From contig SPDT01000005.1 of assembly GCA_008477525.1 (NCBI GenBank), positions 1,240,001-1,304,000 on the forward strand: a stretch of DNA of 64,000 bases. The letters run 5' to 3'. Positions 1 to 11,401 of this stretch are shown piece by piece. Each line of letters begins with the position of its first letter. Position 1 is the stretch's first letter. Position numbers and translations under genes: made by a program. Source of the DNA: Hypomyces perniciosus. Its lineage: Eukaryota > Ascomycota > Sordariomycetes > Hypocreales > Hypocreaceae. Under the pieces are notes generated by a model. The model saw only the letters and a program-made list of their open reading frames with translations, had not been told where the DNA came from and made no database searches.

Positions 1-1111
1 TTCTCATAAAACACTCTACTCTACCGATATCTCATGTTCTAACCTCCTACAGGGAATTGGGATCAAAGCTCTATTTGTACGACTGGGTCAGCTACTCCGC
101 TGTCCTATGGGCACTCAAAGCAGCCTTCTGCGCACATCTCCTCCGCCAGTCTCACGGTTCCGAAAGACGCCAACGACTATGCGCTTATCTTGGCTTCTGC
201 TTCATATTTCTGAGCTGGCTCGCAGTTACTCTGACCCTGCTTCAAAGCTGTCCTCCCCTCGGGAAAATGTGGCAGATCTACCCAGATCCAGGACCTTACT
301 GCCAGCCTGCTAATTCACCAGCTCTGGTGTGGACGTATTTCAGTCTCGACATGATGACGAACATATACTTGGCAGCTATTACATTACCGTTACTTTTCAG
401 AAGAGCGGGCAGGTCTATGTCAGAGGCCCTGTGGTCGCTCGCACCACTTGGATGTGGGCTCTTCGTAATGGCTGCCTCCGTTTCGCGTGCTGTGCTCTTG
501 GTATCGGTACGAAACGACCCGCTACTTAATGCATTCATATCAGTCTGACTCGATCATTTCAGGGCCGTGTAGATGCGACGCAAGGAGCGGCCTTATGGAC
601 ACTCTGGCAGGTATTTGCCGCTCTGGTCATTGTGAATGCGCCGGTGTTCTTCTCTTGTTTTAGGGACATGTTTTCATCCAACGCCGATTCTCTATCGCAA
701 TCTTCGGGTCATTCGGGTAGCAACATGCCCAGTATATGGAGATCGAAGAGTCAAACTTCCTACCAGTCATCCCGCTTCTCAGTCGCAGATACCTACTACA
801 CCAAGAGCGAAGAGCGCATCCTCAGCAAGGAAGCAAACATAGACTCTGAGTCCGGCATAGTTGATACGCAGACAGGAAGTTCTGGGGAGCGCAGACATTC
901 AGGCATTCAACGAATGATTGAGGTTACAGTTGTCGAGGAATGCTTCACAAGACCACAACGGGGTCACTGTGGGACTTGCGGAAACTACACCAGGAGCTGG
1001 TCAAATGAGGATGTGGCGAAACCGGAGCAACGGAGCGAGTTTTTTGAGGGTCATGTCCATCACCATTCACAAAATAGTAATTCCCATGATCACCGGCGTA
1101 ATAGCCGCTGA
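1..1111 (+). CDS. Fungal rhodopsin-like integral membrane protein, 3' part
   Basis: The gene enters from the left: an intron acceptor ends at about 52 and reading frame starts there, so the N-terminus lies outside the window. Exons are about 53-500 and 563-1111, joined by a 62-nt intron; a donor at 507 is a second in-phase option. The first exon encodes several hydrophobic helices with the cysteine-containing TLLQSCPPLGKMW segment and a following polar loop, the layout of the fungus-specific rhodopsin-type (PTH11/SAT4-related) seven-helix family. After the junction the frame gives GRVDATQGAALW and a last helix, then a long Ser-rich cytoplasmic tail. Family members are plasma-membrane proteins, some proposed as receptors; the ligand here is unknown. 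Family call from motif pattern, no search run. Confidence 0.72.
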
Positions 1112-1584
1112 TTTAACGTTTATTTGTCCCCGTTAGTTTTTTTGTGCTGTGAAAATGTGATGTGTGTCCTTCCGAATGTCTTTGAGATGACCAATACACA
1201 ATCATCTGATACTCGAGACAGATCAATGTTCTTGCCTCTATTGAGCCATTAGCATGGCCTGAAAGGGACGAATGATCTAGTTCTTTGTTGGAACCACTCG
1301 ATGTTGATACATTGTATAAAGCCATAAGAATAATGAGAAAAGTGACACAAAGACACATTGTCTATTCGACTGTTCATTTCCTTGTTCACGACAGGTAAAG
1401 ACAAACGTTTTGCTTTGAGTATTGGACCTTAAGAGCCTCACCAGGCTGTTCGTTCGGGCAGAAAATGTTCAATGTTAAAAGGACTGGGGGAACCCTCAAC
1501 GGTACCCTCCATTGGTCATTCTTGAAACTTTCGCAATGTTTTTCGGTCTTCTTTTTATGACTTCAGTAAGACGCAAGAGTCAAA
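1112..1584. other. Intergenic spacer
   Basis: No credible coding region. It holds the 3' flank of the membrane-protein gene and the promoter and leader of the acidic-protein gene. I see no repeat or RNA gene. Confidence 0.6.
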
Positions 1585-3169
1585 ATGGTAACTACCAGAG
1601 CCCAAGCCAGGGCTGCTCAGGGAGCTGCTAGAGGTAAAGCGCCTGCCAAACCAGTCTACACGTTCAGCAGTGATAGTGATGAAGACGAAGACGAGGACGA
1701 AGACGAGGACGAAAGCGAAGAGGATAACCACACTGAATATGAGGAGGAAGATGGCGGTATCGTTGAAGACGATGATGAAGACAATGGGGAAGATGAATAC
1801 GAGGGAGATGAAGGTGACGAGATGGAAACGGATGAAAATGAGGAGGAGGAGGAGAGTAACGATGATACTGGTGAAGAGGAGGAGGAGCCAACAGATGACC
1901 AAATGACAACCGATGAGGATGAGGAAGAGGAAGGAGGATACGAAGAAGATGAAGAGGAAGACGAGACGGAAGAGTCCGAAGAAGAAGAAGAGTATGAGGA
2001 AGAACAAGAACAGGACGGAGATGTGCAAATGGCAATCGACAGACCACAGCGACGTCCTGTAAGAAGTCCAGCGGTTATGCGACTGATAGAAGAACTAGCT
2101 CGCGAAGGGCCACTTCATAACCGGGAAGACAACCGGATGGCAATTGACGGTCCATTGAATGTGCAAAGAGCAAACTCGCCAGATGAGTTGGGAAACGCAG
2201 TCAACTCACGAAACAATACAGGACGAGTCTTCTTCCAAACCCAGATCAGAGGAGGGCCCCCTCCGTTCAAGGACCTCACAAGACTGGAATTCTTCCAGAT
2301 TTTCCCCCACGATTCTGCAGCCACACTCTGTCGCAAGCACTTCCTCCGTCTCGCGAGATCGTGGTTCCTGCGCCGAACAGGCAGCACCGAAGCTGAGCTG
2401 CGAGCTCTGAAGCGACAATTCCCCAACAGCGGCGTGGACTATCAGCTTTCTCATGCGCGCGATGCCGAGGTCATGCAGAGAGTCAAGGACCAGGAGAACT
2501 GGCGACGCAAGCCTGTGGCGCAATTCATGGCGGAGCTGCAACAAGTACTCGACGGTGCAGAGATGGATCTAAGAGAACAACGCTGGAAAATCATCGCGAA
2601 GACAGGAACTGCGCCTCTGTGTGGACTAGGGAGCAGCGGCGAGGAGAGTGGAAAGTCTCTTGTATGCAGCTTTTGCACGGCGCTGGAGTACCCCGAGTAC
2701 AATCTATATCATAGTATTCGGTCGTTGAGGAGGTATTCTCCTCATGGGGATTGTGGGAATTCGGATGCAATGGCGCTTCAGAAGTATACTTCGAAGAACA
2801 GGAGTCGAGCCAGCACAAAGCCCAAGACCTTGAATATGGGACCTGCGTATGTGAGTGTTGGAGGTTTGCACTTTATCGTCGACGTGTGTGACGGCAGCAC
2901 CATGATCAAGTTCCAGTAAGTTTGGCATATTTCCAAGTGTTTATGATGATCAGAGCTGACACTTTTTCTGCCATAGATGCACGAGGGTATCCCAGCAATG
3001 GAGTCGATCATGTTGGAATCATGGTACTGGGCCAAGGGATAAACATTTGTGTGACCTGGTTGGCGTTTTCGAACTGGACGAATGTGCTTTAAAGAAGAGA
3101 AATTGTGCCTGTCTCCCGAAGGATACTGATTTGGCAGCTATCAGGTCACTGCTTGATGGGCCATTCTGA
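1585..3169 (+). CDS. Acidic-domain protein of unknown function
   Basis: Two exons, 1585-2915 and 2977-3169, with a 61-nt intron (GTAAGT donor) joined in phase to give 507 aa. After a short basic N-terminus (MVTTRAQARAAQG) comes an almost unbroken Asp/Glu tract at about residues 30-155. The C-terminal half is a compact, mixed-charge domain with several Cys, including CSFC near residue 365, and a Cys-containing end rebuilt by the second exon. The acidic tract suggests a histone- or basic-protein-binding nuclear factor, but that is inference; I do not recognise the C-terminal domain. The antisense strand has long open frames only because GAN-rich codons read as TTC/CTC leucine-rich shadows. Confidence 0.78.
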
Positions 3170-3496
3170 GGATATGGGTAGAGCTGAGAAGCTGCATGTA
3201 TACCAGGTGTAATAGATAATGAAGCTTTCTTGAGGTGTAAATGTCTAAGAAGGCGATTGTCTCAAAGGGGCGGCTAAATATTCTTCGGGGATGGCATTGA
3301 ATTAGAGTGATGTTATAACTGGCAAACATAAGATTTAGGAGCCTTGATTTCCGTTCTTATACTTCGTAGACAGGTTTTTCTATACAAAGATGTGATGAAA
3401 TGGGATGACTAGTGTAGCTTTAGATGGGAGCTGGGAATATATGATCAGTACACTGCAAAATGTAGATGCAACCTTGGCATTTCGGGTGCTTGACTC

Positions 3497-4324
3497 CTAC
3501 TCAACATCCTCCTTCTTGATATCCTCCTGCTTGATGTCCTCCTGCTTGATATCCTCGTGCTTGACATCCCCCTTAACCCCATCTCCTTGAGTATAAAGAG
3601 ATTCAGAGACATAGTATGGGAGCGCGACAGTTTGGCCAGGGATCCCGGCCATGCAATCCCGCAGGGTCTCGGGAAGAGGAGTCGTTCCAGGTTTCAATAA
3701 GCTCCCTTGAAACCCACAACCAGTAAGGCAAAGCTGTTCAAGTAGTTGCCTGAACCTATACTCATATGTATGTATGGTCCCTGGCATTGGCTTGTTGTGC
3801 AACACAAGTGCCCATGGATGAGCCAAATTCGGCCGCCCATCGGTATACACACACCACGGGATCGAGATATAATGGAGTCTGACAGTCCAGAAGACACCTA
3901 CAAGCAGGCCGCGAATAGCTTGCAAAGACTCAGGCGGGAGACAAATAAACGATATTTCGCGATCGGATTCCTCTAATTGGCCTTGAAACCTGGCAAACTC
4001 ATCATAAAGTCTCTGGTACCTGGTAAGTAGGCGCTGATTTATGGCTGTTGTGGTGCGCCCTCGAGGAATATGATGTGCTGTATGGATCTCAAACGGCTGG
4101 GAGGGCTTGAGAATAGCTTCGAGGATCTCAATCGAGTTCAACGGCGCTTCTATAATCCATGGGATCCATCTCCCTCTATCAGGGCCTGGGATGGTTGTAA
4201 GGGGGGTTGTGTCCAGTATTTTGCGTGGATGCTCGAGGGCCATTAAGTAACGCTCCTGTGCCCACATCAAGTCGTGAGCCATCTGTAGCGCAGGCGGGAG
4301 ACTGGGGTCGGAATCCGAAGCCAT
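3497..4324 (-). CDS. Orphan protein with tandem IKQED tail
   Basis: Single-exon reading frame of 275 aa starting with MASDSDPSLPP. The body (residues 1-245) is an uncharacterised globular-looking sequence with no domain I recognise. The last 26 residues are five-residue repeats of the type DIKQE, giving VKHE, IKQE, IKQE and IKKE, all fitting the SUMO-acceptor consensus psi-K-x-E. The DNA beneath is a 15-nt tandem repeat at about 3508-3570, so copy number may vary between strains. A decayed related sequence lies at about 53050-53220, which shows the gene belongs to a family. Function unknown. Confidence 0.6.
   Translation of the reverse strand: MASDSDPSLPPALQMAHDLMWAQERYLMALEHPRKILDTTPLTTIPGPDRGRWIPWIIEAPLNSIEILEAILKPSQPFEIHTAHHIPRGRTTTAINQRLLTRYQRLYDEFARFQGQLEESDREISFICLPPESLQAIRGLLVGVFWTVRLHYISIPWCVYTDGRPNLAHPWALVLHNKPMPGTIHTYEYRFRQLLEQLCLTGCGFQGSLLKPGTTPLPETLRDCMAGIPGQTVALPYYVSESLYTQGDGVKGDVKHEDIKQEDIKQEDIKKEDVE
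3508..3570 (-). repeat. 15-nt coding minisatellite
   Basis: About four near-identical 15-nt units (plus-strand core CTTGATATCCTCCTG) inside the 3' end of the orphan gene. Each encodes one IKQED-type pentapeptide. The unit length is a multiple of three, so expansion or contraction keeps the frame. Confidence 0.75.
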
Positions 4325-5789
4325 GGTGGAATTCTCTCTTTCTCGATATTTGAAGTTGAGGTTGGGAGAGATGAGATAGGGATACCAGCGAGTTTTAAAA
4401 AGCTAGGCCAAAGGCAAATTGTGAGTCACATCACTTTTCTTGGGTTGAGCTTCGACATCAATAGCATTTAGCTTTGCGCGTTGCATCTCTAAGACAAAGT
4501 GTCTATCGCGTTGCCATGAGACCAACGTGCTGGATGTCTCGACTCCCGTGGACCTAAAGATAAGAGTCAAGACTTGAGGCAACATCTCAAAACAAACCAA
4601 TTAGCCAGTCATTACTGCAATACGTTGTCCCAAATACGATTGGGATCCAGTTCCAGACGGTCATGAGAGCAAATGAACATGGCCTCAACATCCTAGAGAC
4701 GTAGTACTCTTTTGATGACAAGACTTTGAACTTTGATCGCACCACCAACCTCGACGCCATTATAGACTTCCTTGCTCTCTATCTTTCACAACAGGGAGTA
4801 CTAGTGAACACCGAGCTTCGACAAAAGCGCCAGCAGCGATTACACCAAATGGACAGTTATTACCGATCCTTCTATTGTCCAGGAAAGTTCAAGTTATGGG
4901 ATCGAAATCATATCCCCAGTTTTCGTGTTCGATTTTGGGGACAAAATCGAGGGATCTGGCAGTCTGAGATATCCAAGATATGGGCTCTCTTTGGCAAATA
5001 CTTCGACGACGACCGCAGCGGTGGGTCGGCCTCCGCAGAGCCTCAATGCCTGTCTCGAGAGTCAAACCGCACTGCATTTTTAGCTTGGGAGGGACAAAGG
5101 CAAGGCGGACCCACCAGACGAATGTCGTCGAAACGCAGGACAGGGCACTCACTGCATTTTTAGCTTGGGAGGGACAAAGGCAAGGTGGGCCCAGCGGACC
5201 CCAGGCCAAGAAACGCAGTGATCGACAGAGCAGCCACAGCCTACAGGCAGCCCCAGACAGGCCCCAGGCAAGGCAACAGACGCCTGAAGCGCAGGCTGAC
5301 AGCAAGCACCACACAGCGCACTCAGTGGTGGTCGCCTCAATCTTAGCCATCCCACTCACTTCATTGCTTTGACATAAGCATCGACTCGTAGTTCTCACTA
5401 AAGACCGTGACTAACGCGACACTTTTCTCACTCCATCTTATCCGTCGTCTTGGTCTCGTGTCCGATAATTCTACTTTTCATCTTCGTCTTCGTCTTCGTC
5501 TTCGTCTTCTTCTGCTTCTTATTCATTTCATATACTACTACCACTACTACTACTAGTACACATATACAGATAATCCATCTCATTCCATTCCACCCCCACC
5601 GCCGTCATCGCTTTGTCGCGACACCACGACAGCCCCATTTTCTCGTCGCGTGCCCGCCATCTCCGGAACAGCCCGCCATCTCCGGAACAGCCCGCCATCG
5701 CCCCTCCAAATTCTCCCCTGAGTCTGCCTAGCCGAACCTTTATCGCCAATATCACGAATCTCCCCAACGCTTATTACAGTATTGCCATA
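4325..5789. other. Gene-poor spacer with direct repeat and a doubtful reading frame
   Basis: A plus-strand frame at 4726-5163 has protein-like composition (FDRTTNLDAIIDFLALYLSQ) but no recognisable family, no clear start context, and ends inside the direct repeat at 5070-5195; it may be a gene relic. The right part (about 5440-5789) is the leader and promoter of DOT1: a CTTCGT-rich tract at 5478-5515, and about two and a half tandem copies of a 19-nt unit (CCCGCCATCTCCGGAACAG) at 5650-5700. Confidence 0.4.
5070..5195 (+). repeat. Direct repeat headed by CACTGCATTTTTAG
   Basis: Two copies of about 46 nt, starting at 5070 and 5150, nearly identical through CACTGCATTTTTAGCTTGGG and the following AGGGACAAAGGCAAGG segment. 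The first 14 bases are the same word that heads the repeat units at 34.4 and 35.2 kb and stands alone at 50261. The remainder differs from those units, so only the head is shared. Confidence 0.8.
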
Positions 5790-7368
5790 ATGCCTCTCCT
5801 CGGCGGGAAGGGCAACAAGTTCAAGGTCGATCCCCCAAAGATCCGCATCGAAAAAGTCACCGTCGAGCGCCCCGCCCCAAAGCCGAAGCCAAAGCCTCTC
5901 GTAAAGCCATCGTCATCATCCTCGGCGCGATCCTCGCCCGCCCGTCGTCTTTCGCCCAAGGCGCCCTCGGCTGCGGCAGCAACAGCCTCGTCGTCGCGCC
6001 AGAAGAGCAGCTCACCGTACCCCTCCTCCGCTGACGAGAGGCGACTCGAGCATCGCAAACGCAAGGCCGCCAGCGTGTCTCTGCGCCCCTCGCCCGTCAG
6101 CGACCGCATAGAATTCGACAAAGACAGCGATGCCGAAGATGATGGATGGATGGACTTGGATTCCCACAAGAGGCAGCGCAAGAGCACCGCCGACGGCAAG
6201 CTGATTGACCCGAATCGCCAGCTGAGAAATCTGAGGGCGTACGAGCGGAAACGCGAAAACCTGCAATTCATACACGCTACGGAGGTGGCCTCGCTTGAAT
6301 CAAAATGCGTCCCCGTCATGGGTGCATCTAAGGAAGACGTTGCGATAGAGCTGCAATATCCTACTCCGCAGCGCCGCGAAAAGTAGGACCCACGATATCC
6401 CTCCCGTACCTTAGGAGCGCGCATCTGACAAGACCTATAGGTTTGAGCTTGTCTGGGGCAAGGACAAGATAGACGCCGTCGAGGCGAGCATTCGCATAGT
6501 ACGTCTTGTCGCCGAGACATATCTCACCGAGGAGGAGGCCGAGCCCTTCACCAACCAAAACACTGGTTTCATCCGACGACTTGAGAAGGCTTCGAATCGC
6601 AATATTCAAGACTTGATGGGCTTTAAAGCCGCACTACGCGAATATAATGAGACCCTCCTTGCACTTGTCGAAGATGGCGTTGTTGCAAAGAACCTCGAGA
6701 TCCTACACGAACTCCCACCACACCTCGTCGCCTTTATCCTTGATCAAATCTATGACCGTACAGTAGCCCCCAAGGTGGAACTCCTCTCCAAGTACGAGAA
6801 CGGTACAGATTATGTCTATGGTGAACTCCTCCACCCTTTCATCACCAAGATCCTGGTAGAACAGACAAAAATGACATCGGGCCAAGTCTTTGTTGACCTG
6901 GGGTCGGGCGTGGGCAACGTTGTCTTGCAAGCAGCCCTCGAAATCGGATGCGAGAGCTGGGGCTGTGAGATGATGGAGAACGCCTGCAACCTGGCCGAGG
7001 CTCAGGTAAAGGAGTTCCACGCGAGGTGCATGCTATGGGGCGTTGAGCCGGGCGATGTCCACCTGGAACGAGGCGACTTCCGTAAGAACTCTGCCATTCA
7101 CCAAGCCTTGAAGCGGGCCGACGTTATTCTCGTCAACAACAAAGCATTCACCTCCCAGCTCAACGATGATTTGGTCCGGATGTTCCTCGACCTGAAGCCA
7201 GGATGCAAGATCATCTCACTCAAGTCATTTGTGGCCGACTCTAAGAGCAGTCACAACATCAACGATGTCGGCAGCACTATTCTCGAGGCTGAGGAGTGCA
7301 CGTACCCCGAAGGATATGTTAGCTGGACCAACGCCGGCGGGCAGTACTTTATTTCCACACGGAAGTAG
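5790..7368 (+). CDS. DOT1: Histone H3 Lys79 methyltransferase Dot1
   Basis: Two exons, 5790-6382 and 6441-7368, with a 58-nt intron, giving 506 aa. The first ~200 residues are basic and Ser/Pro/Lys-rich, likely for nucleosome and DNA contact. The rest is the DOT1 catalytic fold: after the junction [18 protein letters not shown], then the SAM-binding loop [15 protein letters not shown] near residue 348, the following acidic GCEMMENAC segment, ERGDFR, and the VILVNNKAF motif that lines the lysine channel. Dot1 is the non-SET enzyme that methylates H3K79 in nucleosomes, acting in silencing boundaries and DNA-damage checkpoints. The start was chosen because it follows in-frame upstream sequence that looks like leader, with no earlier supported ATG. 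Confidence 0.95.
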
Positions 7369-7592
7369 ACTAATAGAGCTTCGTCAGCACTGGATACGAT
7401 TTTGTATTGTAGAAGTAGATTTAGGCGTTTTGTGGATTCATAGGCATGGGTTAGCGGTACAGGGCAGGATACCTCCAGAGGCATGTCGTTTGTCAACAGC
7501 AAAAGTGGTTTACTGATGCTGATGGGCGAGGAAACAAGAAGCTGTGAAACTCATGACGCTCGAATCTTACCGTGATGTGGTGATGAAAGCTG

Positions 7593-8323
7593 CTAACGCC
7601 CCCTGTCGAGCATCGGCTCGTTGGCGAGGTTCATGGCGTCTGCTTCCTTGGCCATTCTCTTCATCCATCGGTCAATGAGCTCCTTGTTTTCCTTCTTCAC
7701 CCTGTCCCTCTCTTTCTCGGCCATGGAGAGCTGTAGATTCAACGCAATCATCTCATCCTGGACTTGCTGCACCGTTGTTAGTTAGTATGCGTCAAAAACC
7801 TGGCATAGAACTAGAAGTTGGGTACCTCAACCAACTTCCGCTTTTCCCTCAACTCATACTCCCGATCATTTAGCTTAGTCGCAAGGGCACCACGCTCTGT
7901 AGTTAGATCTCTGATGGATCTCGTGTCTTGCTTCGTTTTTGTCCGGAGCTTGTCGAGGTCCTCTTCTGCAGTCCGTAGCCGTATCTCCGTGACGCCTCTT
8001 GACCGCAAGGCCTCGGCTAGATCGAGACGCAGCTGGGCGACGCCTGGATCGTTGGATGCTGCCTCGGCTGGGCGGACTGCTGGTGACTTTGACCTGTTGG
8101 TGCCTAGACTTGAGATGTGAGATTCTAGAGCTGCTTTCTCGGCTTCCAAGGCTGAGATGCGATCTCCCATTTGTGAGCCTAGGAAATGTGGTGAGCTTGT
8201 GAGGTCATATCGAAGGAGAGGCAGGGAGGGGCTCGGACAGGCTTGGATAAGTTCCATGTTGACGGGGTTGTTGAGCTCTGCATCTCGGAGAGAGGAGAGA
8301 TATTCATCCCTCCAGTTTGGCAT
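7593..8323 (-). CDS. ATG16: Autophagy protein Atg16
   Basis: Three exons on the minus strand: 8323-8239, 8178-7826 and 7766-7593, giving 203 aa, a usual length for filamentous fungi. The N-terminus WRDEYLSSLRDAELNN is the Atg5-binding helix. The rest is coiled coil, ending KENKELIDRWMKRMAKEADAMN, a strongly conserved Atg16 signature. The first intron (8238-8179) is exactly 60 nt without an in-frame stop; removing it restores the family-typical ELIQACSQMGDR join, so it is a true intron although an unspliced message would still translate. Atg16 dimerises and, with Atg12-Atg5, forms the E3-like complex that lipidates Atg8 on the phagophore. Confidence 0.93.
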
Positions 8324-8685
8324 GATGGCAGATGAAGACGAAAAAGGGAAATTTGATTATTATTATTATTCAGGGAGAGAGATTTTTATTTGAGACATTC
8401 ATTCATGGAAGGTCTTCGAGACCCCTCTTGTGACCAGGAATGGACGGCTCCATCATGATAGTGGGGTGCTGGAATCAGCTGCAGTGCTACTATTAGATAC
8501 TATTAATGCTGCCGTCTAATTAACCGACGAATAGCCTCATTGGGCGAAGCTCATAGCTCCAGCTTCCCCCAACGTCATCATCCTAGCTCCTGTCTCATTC
8601 AGGAGCCCTTGGCAAGGAGAAGACTCACATACGGTGTGCTGCCACCATCACATAACCATGAGATGAGATAAATAAAAACGCAGCA
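8324..8685. promoter_or_regulatory. Shared divergent promoter of ATG16 and VPS16
   Basis: The start codons of the two genes are 362 bp apart and point away from each other, so this stretch must carry both promoters. No further gene fits. Specific factor sites were not identified. Confidence 0.6.
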
Positions 8686-11401
8686 ATGGACACCCTTCAC
8701 GCAAGAGCCGACTGGGAGCGCGTGGGGGACAAGTGGTTCCGCAAAACGGAGCAGTACACTGCCGTGTTCGATCAGGACTTGGACCTAGATGGCTACATCG
8801 TCACCGGCGCGCCGTACGCGGGAGCGCTGGCCCTCTGGCGGGATGATTCGAAACTCCAGGCCCATAGGGCTGGGCAGTCGTCGAAGCCGGCGATTGACAT
8901 TTACAGCCTGGCGGGGAAGAAGCTGAGGAGCATCTCGTGGGATAGCGGCCCGATTAGGGGGCTGGGGTGGTCGGAGGAGGAGGCGCTGTTGGTGGTTGCG
9001 GCGGATGGGAATGTGCGGTGTTATGATATACAAGGCGATTTCAGCCATTTTTCGCTGGGGCATGGGGCGGATAACTACGGGGTTGAATCGTGCCGGTAAT
9101 GATGAGATACATGGCTTGTCCGAGACTTACGAGAAGAGGCTGCTAAATATCACTAGGTTCTACGACAACGGTCTGGTTGCCTTGCTTGGGAACAACACAT
9201 TGGTGACGGTGTCTTCATATACTGAGCCGAGGCCAAAGTTGCTTGCATCTGTACCGGAGGGGGAGATTCATTCGTGGGCTATCATTTCGCCTGACCACAC
9301 ATTGTCTCGATCAGTGGAGGCGCTTCTCAGTGTGGGCACAACAGTCTATGTGGCTGATGCCACGGACTGTGAAGACAAGTTCCTGGACATTGGGCCGTTT
9401 TCTCACATCAGCGTCTCGCCGGATGGCCGATATGTCAATCTCTACGCAAAGGATGGCAGGGCGCATGTCGTATCTAGCGATTTTCAAGAGCGGTTATTTG
9501 AGCACAACTCAGATTCAAACACGCCCCCCAAATATGTTGAGTGGTGCGGCACCGATGCGGTCGTTGCCTGGGAAGATGAGGTTCACATCATTGGACCCGG
9601 AGACCAATATTCGTCCTACATATACGACAGTACACGGGTTCATGTCATTTCAGGTATGAGGAAGTGAAACATTAGGAGTGTCTGATTGTTAACGATGAGC
9701 AGAGCATGACGGCGCCCGGCTAATAACAAACGACTTCTGCGAGTTCCTGGAAAGAGTCCCAAGTGACACCCTGGAAGCGTTCGGAGCTGCCTCGGAATCA
9801 TCCCCGGCGTCCATTCTGCTTGACGCAGTCCGTCAGCTTGAGCTCGAGTCTCCCAAGGCAGACGATTACATCCAGCTTATCCGGCCAAACCTGACCGAGG
9901 CGGTTGACACATGCGTCAATGCAGCTGGTCGTGAGTTTGACGCTCAGTGGCAGAAACGACTGCTGAAGGCCGCGTCGTTTGGCAAGTCGGTCTTGGACAT
10001 TTACAACAGCGATGACTTTGTCGACATGTGTGAAACGTTGCGAGTCCTCAACGTAGTGCGGCTTTACGAAATTGGAATGCCATTGTCCTTTGAGCAATAT
10101 CACCGGCTGACACCCGAGAGGCTTATTCAACGTCTAATTCAACGCCACGAGTACCTGCTCGCCTTGAAAATCGCTGGGTACCTCAAGCTTCCGACGGACC
10201 GCATCTACGTGAGCTGGGCGTCTACCAAAGTTCGAATCGACTCACAAGACGATGACACCATCTGTAGGTTAGTGGTGGAGAGGCTCTCGGGCAAGCCTGG
10301 GATTTCCTTTGAGGAGATCGCCCGGGCTGCGTATCACGAGGGCCGGGGCCGTCTTGCTACAGAGCTGTTGAACCACGAGCCTCGCGGAGGACGGCAGGTA
10401 CCCCTTCTGCTGGACATGGAGGAGGAGGAACTAGCCTTGGATAAGGCGATTGAGAGCGGGGATACCGACCTCATACTCTTTGTGCTCACCAAGCTTAAGA
10501 AAAATCTATCTCTGGCTGCGTTCTTCCGGGTCATCAATAGTCGCCCAACGGCCACAGCTCTTGTGGAGTCAGCGGCGCTATTGGAGGGCGACAACACGCT
10601 GCTCAAGGACATGTACTACCAGGACGACCGGCGAGTAGACGGTGCCAACGTCTTCATCCGGGAGTCGTTCCGCCAGCCGGATGCCCGAACGGCGTCGGAT
10701 AAACTCGCGCTCGCAGCCAAACTCCTCTCCGAGTCAAAGGAGAACGTGACCGAGGTTCATTCGCTCAAGGAAGCCACGCAATTACTTCGGGCACAGGAGG
10801 CTTTTGATCGGGATCTAACGGACTCGTTTTCTGGACTCAGCGTTAATGAGACACTGTTTAAGCTCATTCGGCTCGGCTACCACGGAAAAGCAAAGAAGAT
10901 CCAAAGTGACTTTAAAGTACCGGAGAAGGTTGCTTGGTGGATCAGGTAAGTCACTTATTTCCCCTTTCGGATACATCGGAGAAGCGATGGGCTAACGTCC
11001 ACAGACTTCGGGCGCTCGTGGCAAAGCGAGAATGGGGCGAGATCGAGGACATCGCGAAGGCCAAGAAAAGCCCGATTGGGTGGGAGGTAAGTCGCAATGC
11101 CGACCCGGGGGGAGGCTGTGCAAGTCAAGGCTAATTGCGTGTGAACCAGCCGTTTTTCAACCTGACGCTACAGGCGGGCAATCCACGTCTGGCATCGCTG
11201 TTTATACCGAAATGCACGGGTCTTGAGCCAGGGGAGACGATAACAATGTATGAGAAGTGCGGACAGAGGGTGAAGGCGGCGGAGGAGGCTGTCAGGCTGA
11301 GGGATACGGCGGCCTGGGAGAGGCTGTTGGAGGCTGCAGGGAAGGGAACGCCCGAGGGGAAAGAGATTGAGAAGCTTGGAAGCGGAGCGTTCAAGAAGTG
11401 A
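8686..11401 (+). CDS. VPS16: Vacuolar protein sorting protein Vps16 (HOPS/CORVET core)
   Basis: Five exons: 8686-9095, 9157-9653, 9703-10945, 11005-11086 and 11150-11401, all joined in phase to give 827 aa, the expected family length. The N-terminal half (about 1-430) is the Vps16_N beta-propeller, starting with the DWERVGDKWFRKTEQY segment; the C-terminal half is the alpha-solenoid Vps16_C region (YHGKAKKIQSDFKVPEKVAWWIR, then KREWGEIEDIAKAKKSPIGWE). Vps16 binds the SM protein Vps33 in the class C core shared by CORVET and HOPS, which tether endosomes, vacuoles and autophagosomes before SNARE fusion. Confidence 0.95.

Noticed and set aside
1555..2047. Long minus-strand frames rich in Phe/Leu/His opposite the acidic gene
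   Set aside because: They are the antisense of GAN-rich codons; no start context, splice sites or family match.
4726..5163. Plus-strand frame of 145 codons taken as a gene
   Set aside because: Runs into the direct repeat, matches no family I know and has no splice support; kept only as a possible relic in the spacer note.
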